A DNA stretch of 64,000 bases from Gordius sp. MW1 (Eukaryota; Nematomorpha; Gordioida; Gordea; Gordiidae), in assembly GCA_964036665.1 (NCBI GenBank), contig OZ038532.1, forward strand, positions 3,286,001-3,350,000, in the 5' to 3' direction. The notes below the pieces were generated by a model, which worked only from the letters and a program-made list of their open reading frames with translations, had not been told where the DNA came from and made no database searches. Positions 51,140 to 61,616 of the stretch are shown here, piece after piece. The translations under genes and the position numbers were made by a program. Each line of letters begins with the position of its first letter. The stretch's first letter is position 1.

Positions 51140-53986
51140 TCAGCGGGGCGAACTTGGGCTTATAATTACATTTAAATGGTTCCGTGCGAATATAATCTCT
51201 AGGAAAATTCACTCATTCAACATCAAGAGTGCAATGAGATACCTTGAAGAAGACAATTCATTTTTGAGTCCTTCACAAAAATCATATGAAGAAATGGTTC
51301 TCAAGCATCCCCAGAGTCTATCGTCAACTTACCTATCGCCCTCGCAACCTTCAGATATTGCTTTTAAGTCATCAGACATTCGAGATGCCATCTTATCCTT
51401 TCCTATGGATTCTGCAGATGGTCTTGACGGCATAAAACCAATTTTTTTAAAAGATCTTATAACAATTGATAATAATAACTCCTCCATCTTACTAGACTTA
51501 CTCACCAAGTTTTGTAACCTTTTAGTCAATGGGAGTATACCTAAAGAAATAACACCCATAGTCTTTGGAGCTAAGCTTTTAGCTATAAGAAAGGCCGACA
51601 TTTCAGCCAGGCCTATCGCTATAGGCGGTGTCTTTCAAAGAATTATTTCTAAATTAATTTGTTCGGCGATCAAACCCATATTGTCCCCTACTTTAATTCC
51701 GCATCAACTAGGCTTTGGGGTCAAAGGAGGGTGCGAGATAGCTACCCATGCCGCACGCTTAGCCTGGAACACCTCCCTCTCGGTGACTCTTTTATAAAAC
51801 TGGATTTTAAAAATGCTTTCAATAGCATTCGCCGCACAGCCTTCATTAACGATTTTATCAAGCTATTTCCTCAATACACCAACTACATCATTTCAAGTTA
51901 CGGATGTCCTTCGATTTTGAAATTTGGAGAATTCTTCCTTGAATCCGCAGAAGGGATCCAACAAGGTGACCCCCTGGGCCCCCCTCTATTCTGCTTGGCT
52001 ATAAATCACCTAATTAACGAAATTAACAAACATTGTAAACTCACCCTTAATGTCTGGTATTTAGATGACGCCACTCTTGTTGGCACCCCTGACAACCTAG
52101 TCCAAGCACTAGATGTAATACATGCTTTTTCCCCACTTTAAACTTATATTTAAATGCCTCTGTTAACACATAACATGAACAACATATACACACATGTTAA
52201 TACATAACATGAACACCGAACACACACATGTTAACCCATAACATGAACAACATATACACATGTTAATACATAACATGAACAACAGACATTCATTTATCAG
52301 ATTATTATGGTTTTCTAGAACACATACACGTCATGATAACATATTCACGTACATTCATCAACCAACATCACCTATACATACATTCAAACATCATCATCCT
52401 ACACTTAAGCATTATCATTTACTTTATTTACATTTTCATATCTTACATATTTTACTATTATATTTCATTATACATATTTTCAGCATTTCAATAAACTTCC
52501 ATTAGTTCAATAAACTTCCATAACTTCCATATTCAGCCTCTAAAAGTGAAATATATTCTGACTTGGATAATATTCACCCAAAGTTTTTTGACTTTGCCAA
52601 AATTAATAAAGACAATATGTATGTTTTAGGCGCACCTATCGGGGGCCCTGAGTGCCTCAAAAACTTTTTAGACAAAAACCTTTCTTCTCTAAAAACCAAA
52701 TTAGACATTTTTAAATCTATGCCCTCTCATCATTCCTTTTACATTATAAAAAATTATTACAACATTAGCAAAATTTTATTCTGCTTCCGCTCCACGCAAG
52801 CTTTTTTATTTAAAGATGTCTTACACAATTATGTACACTTTTTTAAATCCACACTTGAATTAATTTTAAATATTTCTTTTAACACGAATACTTGGCTTCA
52901 AGCCACTCTTCCCACAAAATCTGGCGGTCTAGGTATTCGTTCCCCAACCGCGATTTTCTTAGCCGCCTTTATTTCCTCCTCCCTTTCTTTTAAACAATCT
53001 ATTAACGACCTTGTCCCTTTCTTACTCAACCCCTCTATCAATCAAGCCTTATCTCTATGGAATGAGAATGTCAATTTAGAAGTTGACATTCCACAATCAT
53101 ATGCCCAAAAAGATTTGGATGCAAGTTTGGTGTCGCGGTCCGTGCTTACCTTCTCTCGCATGCGACGCCAAACAGCATTGCAATCTTAGGTCATTGGCTT
53201 TCGACCAATCTGGTCATGAATGGCTTGAAGCTTACCCTAGTAAGTTTTCGGGAATGTTTTTAGAGAATCCTACCCTGTCCTTCAACATAGCCCTCCGCTT
53301 GGGCTGTAAATACTCGTCCCCATACCCCTGCCGGCTTTGTAATTCACTTGTAGATGAGGAAGCGCGTCACCCTCTGCATTTTAACAAAAGCCGGTATAGT
53401 AGGCACCAAAAAATAAATACACTGCTTCAATCTGCCCTCAAACGGGCAAAAGTTCCTTCCATCCTTGAACCGTCAGATCCCTCTCTCGAAGGGCGGATGC
53501 GTCCTGACGGTTCATCACTTATCCCATGGGACAAAGGCCTTTTCTTAAAATGGGACTACACCTGTATTGACCTGTTTGCCCCCTCCAACGATACTAACGA
53601 CCCCCTAGGATCGGCAGAGCATCGCAAATCCTTAAAATAATCAGCTTTATCGGAAACCTCCATTTTTATTCCTATCGTCTCGTCGTGCTCAGGGACGTTC
53701 GGAAAGAGCGCATTAAATTTTTTTAAAGAACTCAATAAACGCTCGCCCCCTTCTAAAATATCGAATAGTTTCTTACCAAGACAATCAATTGCCATTGCGA
53801 ATGCGATTGCTAAATCCAATTTTTATTCTTTGATGGATTCAATGCCCATTCTTAAAGATGAAGAAACGGATAATGTGTTTTAATCATTTTTTTTATAAAT
53901 ATTTTCGTTCTTGTATCTTTGTATTAATTCCACTTTATATTTAATACTTTTTTTTAATAAAGCATGTCGATTCAAAAAAAAAAAAT
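51140..53986 (+). pseudogene. non-LTR retrotransposon copy 1 (RT, zinc knuckle, endonuclease-like end, polyA)
   Basis: A 5'-truncated LINE. RT motifs: DGIKPIFLKDL; ARPIAIGGVFQRIISKLIC; LGFGVKGGCEIATHAARLAW; FIKLDFKNAFNSIRRTAF; EGIQQGDPLGPPLFCLAI; VWYLDDATLVG. Then the thumb (GAPIGGPECL, TKSGGLGIRSP), a zinc-knuckle-like CRLCNSLVDEEARHPLHF (final Cys lost), and RPDGSSLIPWDKG...LKWDYTC, which resembles a restriction-like endonuclease core. It ends with AATAAA and an A12 tail at 53975-53986. Lesions: a frameshift near 51780, a frameshift and ~380-bp insertion at 52162-52541, a frameshift near 53185, and an in-frame stop after HRKSLK. The clade was not determined; endonuclease type is an inference. 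Confidence 0.9.
52162..52541. mobile_element. 380-bp insertion in retrotransposon copy 1 with 6-bp duplication
   Basis: GCCTCT occurs at 52156-52161 and 52536-52541, exactly where the coding sequence breaks (LNAS... and SKSEIYSDLDN). The inserted DNA starts with about four tandem copies of a ~28-bp unit (ACATAACATGAACAACATAT with CACATGTTAAT), followed by a C/T/A-only strand with ACATTCA/CATTCATC themes. No known class is recognised. Confidence 0.7.
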
Positions 53987-54199
53987 TATTGGTACTGGTG
54001 GGAAATTTAAGTCTAAAAGGCCCATGCAAGTGTTTAGTTCAAAGAATGGCCCTAATTAGCGCAAACAGAAAAATTGGAAAGAGCTCTTTGTAATTTGCGT
54101 CTCTGAAGATATTATTAATGCATTTTTCACCAAAAACCCATCGTAGATATTGATTTTATATAATTTTAATGAGTTTTTGTATCGAATTTATTTGACACA

Positions 54200-54345
54200 A
54201 AATTCTGCCCCCCCCCCCTTAATTAGATAGTCCTACCTCCGTCACTACTGTATATAAGCGTAATAAATTTGTGTTTAATAGTATTTTAAAAAAAAATTTG
54301 GAAACCCCCCCCCCCATGGGGCAATCCTGGCTACGCTTATGATAC
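54200..54345. repeat. family A-like MITE remnant
   Basis: Contains CCCCCCCCTTAATTAG, a second C-run with CCATGGGGCAATCCTGG and the terminus CTGGCTACGCTTATG; the left end is eroded. 53987-54199 and 54346-54731 have no recognised gene. Confidence 0.55.
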
Positions 54346-54731
54346 TATGGCTAAAAGCGATTGAAGCTGGAGTATTGTTTGAGCTCTATAGAACGATTTG
54401 TGCAGCCTGAGAATGAAATTATGTATCCTTTATAACTATTATAACAAACTTAAGCCATCCTTTTCTAGATAGATATTATTTAATCAAGATTAAAATTACT
54501 CATTTTTAAACCGGGATCCATAAATGAAACATAACTAAAGTTGATTAAACAAGACGTCGTATAATAAAACTATGAGTCACGCTAGAAAACAGCTTCAAAA
54601 ACTTACAGTAAATAGAGCGATTTTTAAAGTTAACTGTTAACAATAGATTGGATCAGAGAATCCTTTTACATACCAAATCTTATGTTTTTATTCAAATATA
54701 ATTATAAAGATGACATTTAATATAACGTTAC

Positions 54732-54758
54732 CCGATCCTTAGGCTTTTGAGGGGAAAT
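54732..54758 (-). CDS. possible 27-nt SLC6 microexon after TM12
   Basis: ISPQKPKDR between acceptor GATGTAG and donor CGG|GTAACG, phase 0 like the preceding exon. It resembles the APEKDR segment after TM12 of monoamine transporters, but is too short to be sure. Confidence 0.3.
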
Positions 54759-54828
54759 CTACATCGTATTGTGGGCTCGCAAATATGCTTAAACGCTATT
54801 ATAATAATAATAAAATTAGCAGGTGTGG

Positions 54829-54988
54829 GGCGTAGCCAGCATTGGAGTTAGAGGGGGAAATAAATAATTAGAGAAGGATGAAATAATAATTTTTTACAAT
54901 TTTAGCCATAATTCTAATAAATTAAAAATATTTTATGGATTTAAATGAAGGCAGCCGCTTCTTCCTGTCTTCCCTGGCTACGCCTATG
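54829..54988. repeat. foldback MITE, family A
   Basis: GTGGGGCGTAGCCAGCATTG ... CCCTGGCTACGCCTATG, with AGCCATAATTCTAATAAATT inside. It directly abuts the family B element that follows. Confidence 0.78.
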
Positions 54989-54996
54989 GTGTGACA

Positions 54997-55189
54997 AAGT
55001 GTTGTATAAACGGCTGGGTTTTGTTTGGTCGACTTTTGGTTTTAGTCGACAAAACATCAACAAACCATAGATCATTTGGTCTGTTAGTTGCATTAATAGA
55101 CCAAAGGATTGGTGAGGTTTGACCAAAAAAATCTTTGGTCAACGTCCTAAGGTCGACCAAACAAAACTCAGCCATTTTTTACAACACTA
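54997..55189. mobile_element. family B MITE with exact 8-bp TSD (GTGTGACA)
   Basis: AAGTGTTGTATAAACGGCTG ... CCATTTTTTACAACACTA, flanked by GTGTGACA at 54989-54996 and 55190-55197. The arms pair over most of their length (TTTTGTTTGGTCGAC / GTCGACCAAACAAAA). The 8-bp duplication assigns family B to hAT-type transposition. Confidence 0.9.
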
Positions 55190-55277
55190 GTGTGACACGT
55201 AAAGCGTTTATGTAATTAAACTTATTAGAAAATCTGGTCTAAAATCTTATCATAATAATCAAAGCTGATTTTATTAC

Positions 55278-55440
55278 CTTGTAAAAGGAATCGGCTTCAA
55301 TCTTAGTAAAGTAGTAGATCGCGTAGAGTGGAATCATGGCCACAGGCGACATAGCCAAACACCAGCCAAATATGGAGACCCATTTGGGATAAGTGTAATC
55401 TCCGTAGGAAAGAGGTAAGCTCAAGGAGAAGCCAGTTATT
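55278..55440 (-). CDS. SLC6 exon: TM12
   Basis: Encodes LSYGDYTYPKWVSIFGWCLA then MSPVAMIPLYAIYYFTKIEA and DSFYK before AAG|GTAATA. This is the Y.YP.W....GW.....S...IP.YA.Y pattern of the last SLC6 helix. The acceptor is uncertain (a GAG or TTAG upstream). Confidence 0.75.
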
Positions 55441-55848
55441 ATCATCGTCTTTATGTTTATTATCATTATTATTATTAGTTATTATTAATTAAATTTTATC
55501 GTTATTATTTGTATAAATAAAAAAATATATATTTCAATATTGGAATGAGACTAATATATTTCCAACATAATCTCCATTATAAATTGAAAATAAATCTGAT
55601 CATTTCCTTAATATTTTCTGCAAATCGATCAGCACCTATTAAATATTTTCAAAAAATTATATTTATTTAGATTAATTAATGTTTAAGTGAAAGAGTATGA
55701 AATATATGTTACCAAGTGTAATTAGATTAGAATATTTATATATACAACACCTAATAGTGGAAACAATAAATTTATCCCATTGGAACTATTTAATTTAGAT
55801 CTGTTTAAGAACAGTAATATAAAATTTCATGTTATTTAAAGTTATGAT

Positions 55849-58740
55849 TATTTTTTTTTTTTGCTAATAATATCTTTTATTAAATGAAACTATATACTAC
55901 TATAAAAATTATATGCGAGGTAAACATTCAAAAGTTGCGATCGCGTTGAAATGACAAATTATAGTTCCGTTTTTCTGTTTTAAAAAAAAGTTTCCCTTTT
56001 GTCAAGGGTATTGGCAGCTATACGGCGCCCCAATTCTTTCAGGAGGGCTTGGGTTTTAGGACCTATTGTTGTAAGGGTAGTGGTCACTATAGGGCAGAAA
56101 AGGAGTGAGGAATTAAGTTCTGCGTATTTAGCTGACTTTATTCTTTCAGAATCGACAAGGGGGTCTTTGTTTTGGTTTGATGGTGCAAAGGCATCCGGAC
56201 AAGTGTAGTCCCATGCTAGGCATAGCCCTTTTGCCTATGGGATGAGGGTCTGTCCATCGGGTCTCTTCTTGTCTCTAAGGCAAAGACCATTAGGCTCCAA
56301 TTGGGAGGGAAAGCCAGCCTTATTGAATGTCTTCTGTAGAAGAGCATTAACAGATGTGTGACGTCAAATCTGGCCTTATTAAATTTGCAATGTAGGCCGT
56401 GATGACCTTTTGTACCTACAGATGAGCCACATAAGTTGCATTGATGGGGGGGGGGCAACTATATCACAACCTAGGCGGAGCCCTGCTGCGATCCTGAACT
56501 CATTGTTGGAGAGTTGAAGGTCATGGGTCCGACTTGGGATGGCCTCCAACCACTCGTGGCCGGACCTTGATGCAAAACTTCTTAAAGCTGGTAACTCCTC
56601 CAACGAAGCGCCCGATATAAGAGTTTTAAGGGCATGGTCGTAGAGAGGAGTGTTCCAACTTTTTTGAGAGTTTATGGTAGGGAATGGAGTGTTAGGGTCG
56701 GACAAAGAGCTCCACATGTCGAGAGCGATTTGGGTAAAGGGATCTGGTTGATCGATTATTTTGTCGATGATTGGTTTGGCTGAAAGTCGACTCGAGATGA
56801 AGGCCGACAAAGCTACTAGAGGGGGTGATCTCAGGCCCAAACCACCATATTTTGTGGGGAGACACGCTTGTTTCCATTGGGACCCTGTAAAAGAAAGGTT
56901 TGTGATTTCCTCGACTACACCTTTGAGTTTTTGGTCGGTCGAATATAGATAGAGCAGGATTTAAAAATGAGGTGGATGAGTTGAAGATATGATTTATCTT
57001 AGGTAAAGAATAGCAGTTTTTAATTAAAAAAAAAGCCTGGTGGGCTGGCAATTAAGAAAGGAGGGGTTTGATTTCTACTAGTTTTTGTATTGTCTCTGTT
57101 AATGACTTGTTACAAGGGTGTGAGCCACCTACGGGAGATCCTAAGTGCGTTAGTTCGTTAGGGTGAATATGTTTGAAAGCGTCAAAGTATGGGTCTAGGC
57201 TTAAAGAGTCAGTATTGATTTTGCAAACCTCGGTCTTGCTATGATTTAGATGGAGACCAATTTTTGAAGCCTCGACTTCTAGATAAGAGAGGGCTTCTTT
57301 GACGTCTTCGGCATTTCCCTTGATGTTACCATCGTCTAGGTACCACAAGTTGAGTGATAGATTATATTTAGAGGCTAGGTCTTCAGTCAGGGATTTATAC
57401 CTAGGCAGAATAGTAGGGGGCCTAGCGGGTCTCCTTGTTGAATGCCGTCACTCAATGCAATTATTTTGGAATTAAAGTTGAGCATGGAAGTAGGAGCGTA
57501 GCATGCGTTAAGGAAAATGGAGTACTCGGGAAGAGATTTGTAAGCCTCGGTTAAGAAGTGTGACCTGTAGATCGTGTTAAATGCGTTTTTGAAGTCAATC
57601 TTAGCTAGGATCGAATGGTCGGGATGGGCTAGGGCTATACGAACAGCGTGAGAGGCGATTTCACAACCACCCTTGGTTCCGAGTTGGATAGGAGCTAATT
57701 GATCTGCAATGTCGGATTTTACTCGTGCAATGATAAGTTTGCAGCATATGCGTCTAAAAATTGAACCCTTGGCAATTGGACGAAGGCCACCATCAGGTTT
57801 GGTAAGAGATATTAAGGTGGCCCCAAAAAAATATGGAGAGATCACGTCTGGTACTAAGCCTTTAATAACCTGGTTAAGGAAGGTTGCTAGGGTGGATGTG
57901 AAGTGGCCAGACCTGTCAATGTGAGGTCTTGTTAATTCTATTAAATGTGAAGCACGGAAGCCGTCTAAACCAGAACCTACTGAGGATTTTTTGAAAGAAC
58001 CGATAGCCTCGAGAATTTCGGGCGATGTGAAGTCCTTGAAGGGGGAGTTGATTGTAGGGGGAAATTGGGAGCAATTTCTTTCAGGGTGTTTAGTTTGTAA
58101 AGATTCGAAGGTTTCTTGAGTGTCTGGGGAAATTTTGCAGTCTGAATTGGCCAGGCGAAGGGCACCCTGGATGTCAAAGTGGTTGAGTTTTGAGGAAACC
58201 CGTTTGGCTCTTTGTTGAACTGATGTAATCTTATGGATGTGTGGCTCGTAGATAATGGGGGGTGATGAAACGTCCCATTTTGCTGAGTTTTGTTTAACCC
58301 AATTCGAGAGGGTACCTTTGTAATTTGATGGTGGTATTGAAAGGACACGGGAAGTAAATTGAAAAAGGTTGGCCCAATGGAGGGTGCTGCTTGGGTCCTT
58401 AGAGAGGTTTGAGATGGCATCAGTAAGGGCAATTAGAACTTGGTGTCTGGCACCTTTAGGGATGTTTTTTAGAAACCTGTTAACAGGAGAATGAGGAATG
58501 TCTGAATATGTATTGGTGGTGGTGGTTTCGAGCGGGGAGTAGGTATTATGCAATAAATGGTTGTGAGTAGAGGTAGACCTATTGGGGACTGTAGCTGCTG
58601 GATGTTTTCCAGAGCCTGGGCACCTCTGTTTTAATGGACCGTGAACATAAATCAAATTATAGAGGGTAATTGAAGCTAACCTGTAGCAGACTGGGCAGAT
58701 TCCGGTTTGGGTTGTGGAGTTTGTGTTGTTCATGTAGAAG
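55849..58740 (-). pseudogene. non-LTR retrotransposon copy 2, near full length, inactivated
   Basis: The longest frame (58733-57387) starts MNNTNSTTQTGICPVCYRLA with a CPVC...YVHGPLKQRCPGSGKHP N-terminal finger, then RT motifs LRPIAKGSIFRRICCKLI, LGTKGGCEIASHAVRIAL, LAKIDFKNAFNTIYRSHF and DGIQQGDPLGPLLFCLGI. After a frameshift: WYLDDGNIKG and LGSPVGG (57348-57052), a stop, LPAHQAFFLIKNCYSLPK, a frameshift, then LPTKYGGLGLRSPPLVALSA and SGHEWLEAIPSR (56840-56440), a frameshift at a C8 run, and CNLCGSSVGTKGHHGLHC. The C-terminal endonuclease-like and GPKTQALLKELGRRI parts run to ~55985. AATAAA and an A-tail lie at 55849-55875 on the minus strand. Inserted in the SLC6 locus. Confidence 0.92.
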
Positions 58741-59033
58741 GATTATGGATATTTGGGATAAACCTGTAGTAGAGTAAAATGGCAGATATTTTGATGTTTG
58801 GTATTCAACAGTTAAATTGTCATGGAAATAACTGTTAGGAGATATTGTTAAATGGTTTTTTTGCCTCTGATAGGCTAAAGGCTTGGTAAAGGTTAGAAAA
58901 AATAAACCCTTTGCCCGCTGCTTGCTTTAAATTTACTATTTATTCTTTAGCGACATTAACGCATATAGTTATTAACTTTTAAATTAATTTAAAAAAAACT
59001 GAAAAAATTATAATTAGTTAATCATTTATTCAC

Positions 59034-59094
59034 GTGACTCCAATGCCTTCGAACAATACAACGAGTAGCAAGGCGGTACCAGCGCCGTAAACAT
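59034..59094 (-). CDS. SLC6 exon: TM10
   Basis: 61 nt encoding VYGAGTALLLVVLFEGIGV, similar to the YSAGTSLL...EAIAV.W segment of TM10. Acceptor TTTTTTAG, donor AC|GTGAAT. It is short, so identification rests on the AG(T/C).LL..V..E.I.V pattern and collinear position. Confidence 0.6.
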
Positions 59095-59295
59095 CTAAAA
59101 AAGGTTACCCAATAAATACCAGACTACAAATGTAAAAAAAAATCCTAAATCAATTTAAACCTTAAAAATAAATTCAGGCAAATTAAAGTCCTGTAAAACC
59201 GGTTTGTATCAACATAAACCCAACCCAACCCGAATAATGTTCAAAATTCGAGAAACAAACTCATCATAAAAATATTTTATCAAACCAGCGACTTA

Positions 59296-59542
59296 AGGCC
59301 CGTCTCAATATATGATTCAACTTCAAGCGCCATATTTTTTTGTCTAAATAAGCGTTATACATGTGGTGGAATCAACAATTTTAGTTTAGTTACCTTATGA
59401 ATTAAATATTTGTTTTATGAGCAAAAACAAAAACACAAAAACAGAACAAAAATGACGTGACGCTCGTATTAAGACGCGACTATGTTTTAACATGCATCCG
59501 CTTTTTTAATCTAGATTCAAAATCGCGTATTAAGACGCACCC
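59296..59542. mobile_element. Harbinger-like MITE, TTA duplication
   Basis: AGGCCCGTCTCAATATATGA ... TCGCGTATTAAGACGCACCC, flanked by TTA on both sides. About 12 of the 15 terminal bases pair. Its sister copy is at 42657-42931. Confidence 0.8.
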
Positions 59543-59599
59543 TTACATGTTATCAAAAATGTGAAAAAAGCATGGCAGAATTTTACAAAATCTATTTGT

Positions 59600-59690
59600 T
59601 TCAACCTAAGCTCGAGCCGATCCGACCCGGTTTTTTCCCCAACCCGGCCCGGCTCGGATCTCGTATGACCGACCTGACGCACATACATGA
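59600..59690. repeat. GACCCGG/GGCCCGG relic, hAT-like
   Basis: Contains GAGCCGATCCGACCCGG and AACCCGGCCCGGCTCGGATC, a small subterminal-type array. Termini were not found. 59691-60480 shows no exon that I could identify. Confidence 0.4.
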
Positions 59691-60482
59691 TATTGATAAA
59701 AATATTACTTTTGTAGTACACAGCAAGCATACGAGCATTGATAGCACCAAAACGACAATGGTCACTGTGATTTTGGGAATTCTTTTCTTAACAAAAATCT
59801 CACAACTACGATTAAGAATAAATACTTTATTTTTTAATTTTTAAGTTGAGCATGATCATATTCATTTTTATAGTGTTTTAGCGTCACAATATGAGTAAAC
59901 CTTGCTACCAGTCGCCAATTCTGAATTATACAACAATTTTAAAATGTTAATTTATAATCATATATAATTTTTTTTTGTATGGCTTATGCTCCTTTGAAAG
60001 CACCATGACTCTAAAATATTTAAATATTAAATTATAAACAATTCATAAGCTATTACACTTAGGCACTTTTTCAATGACAAAAAATATAGATGAGAGATAA
60101 AAGCGGATTTCCAGAGTAGGAACATTTTTATAGTCGTGAATTTGTGCGTTAAATAAAAGTAAAATTTTCTAAAATTTGCAATATAAAAATGTGTGTAATT
60201 GAAATCATCATTTCTATTAATTATTTTATGCAATTTAAAATAGTTTTTATATAAATTTGCATAAGTTGGGTCTTGGCAGAATCCATAATGAACTAAAGGA
60301 TTTTAATAAATTGTAATCAAATAAATATTTTGAAAGTTTTGTTTCAAAAATCTAATTTTTTTCAATAAGCCATGAAATTTTATATAATCTAATTTTATAT
60401 AAGTTAAGTTAGTATTAATCTAAAACTTAGCGTAATATTTATAAGAATAATTTTAAATTGAAACAAATTGATGGAAAATCAA

Positions 60483-60616
60483 CCTTTAAGAAATGGAACC
60501 ATTTTCCAAATTCCAACTGCACCAGCTTTATTGAATTGCCCCAAAGCTAATTCCAGATAAAGGAACGGGATACCGGCAAAAACCAGCATAACTACGTACG
60601 GTATCAAAAAAGCACC
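60483..60616 (-). CDS. SLC6 exon: TM2 and following loop
   Basis: Encodes [20 protein letters not shown] then [18 protein letters not shown] and MVPFLK, ending at G|GTTGAT. The junction with TM1 (NGG-GAF) is the usual SLC6 splice. Strongly conserved [11 protein letters not shown] motif. Confidence 0.85.
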
Positions 60617-60752
60617 TGAAAAATGGATAATCATTATTAAATTGAGTCCATATTAACTTAAAACTGATAAAAAAAAACTTAATAATACCTTATAATATGA
60701 GATTAAAAGAGTTTTGCATGAGCAAAGATAGGTTTGTTGCACAAAAAATTAG

Positions 60753-60890
60753 TGTCGTAAAAACGCCTGGGTTTTATATACTCAACTTTGGTTTAGTCGA
60801 TTAAGCCTAAGACTTTTCTTAGTCGACCTCTATTAGTTGAAATTTGAAAAACAGACCAATCCCAGCTGTTTTTACAACACTACCAAGAAT
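60753..60890. repeat. foldback MITE, family B
   Basis: TAGTGTCGTAAAAACGCCTG ... CCAGCTGTTTTTACAACACTA, with GTCGATTAAG/CTTAGTCGAC arms. It lies in the SLC6 intron between TM2 and TM1. Confidence 0.78.
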
Positions 60891-61361
60891 GTTTAGACTA
60901 TAACTTATGGAACCTGTCTAAAATGTTAGATTTTATCTGCCTCGGATTCAAGTATTTTATTTATAATATTCGTAAACAACAAAAATATTTGGAAATAAAA
61001 AATTTAAAATAAAATTAAAAATGCGAGTAAACTAACAAATGAATTAGTATCTTTGAAATCATTTGATAAACGGGGAAAAAACATCTAATCCTTTTTGCGA
61101 CAAAAGAGGTATCCTTTTATAGGATAGCGCTTTGTTTGGTTATTTTAACTTTGTAAAATTTCGTCAAAATATTTAAGCAGGTTTTTTTGCGTTTAATTAA
61201 TTGTAAATGATAAAAATTAGGATTTTTTAGTGTCGGTCTTATTTTAAATATTGATATGTGAAATCAAATACTAATAATCTGATATAAAATTGCAAGTTTT
61301 TCACTATTATCTTTTATAATTTTAAAACTTTTTTTTTCAATGTGTAAAAGTAAGTTTTACC

Positions 61362-61616
61362 TCCGCCATTTTTGTAGCACAAATAAGGGAATCGCCAAAC
61401 ATTGGCTAAATCAACGGCAAAACCAATAATAGATAATAAAAAATCTAAATGTCCAGTCCATTGTTCCCTCTCTGCCTGTAACCCTAATTCCAAATTTTCC
61501 ACATTTAGTCGTTATTTTTGGCTTTTTTTCTCATTTTCATCGAAAGCCAAATAATCGTAACAACAAACATCATCCTTGCTGTGAGTTCGAATAAGCTCCA
61601 TCATTTATTAACAAGG
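61362..61616 (-). CDS. SLC6 exon(s): N-terminus and TM1
   Basis: TM1 reads [20 protein letters not shown] then [17 protein letters not shown], with donor G|GTAAAA. Upstream ATGs begin [12 protein letters not shown]. Read straight through, an in-frame TAA (QK stop [10 protein letters not shown]) separates the start from TM1. A 93-nt intron from GAT|GTTTGT to TTACAG|GCA would remove it and keep frame (HSKDD AEREQW). The Asp in FAVDLANVW is the monoamine-transporter signature. Confidence 0.75.

Larger units (their letters stand above)
54732..61616 (-). pseudogene. SLC6 monoamine-type transporter locus, apparently incomplete
   Basis: Four SLC6-like exons lie in correct order on the minus strand: TM1 (61502-61362), TM2 (60616-60483), TM10 (59094-59034) and TM12 (about 55440-55278), plus a possible 27-nt exon (54758-54732). 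TM1 has [20 protein letters not shown] with the Asp that binds the amine group in DAT/SERT-type transporters, so the substrate was probably a biogenic amine. Exons for TM3-TM9 and for TM11 were not found in the 1.4 kb and 3.6 kb where they belong; a LINE copy occupies 55849-58740. The locus is therefore a deleted pseudogene, a misassembled gene, or has exons I failed to see. A TAA between the start region and TM1 may be intronic. Confidence 0.65.

Noticed and set aside
59690..59770. Hydrophobic minus-strand peptide as a missing SLC6 helix
   Set aside because: It does not match any SLC6 transmembrane signature and has no convincing splice sites.
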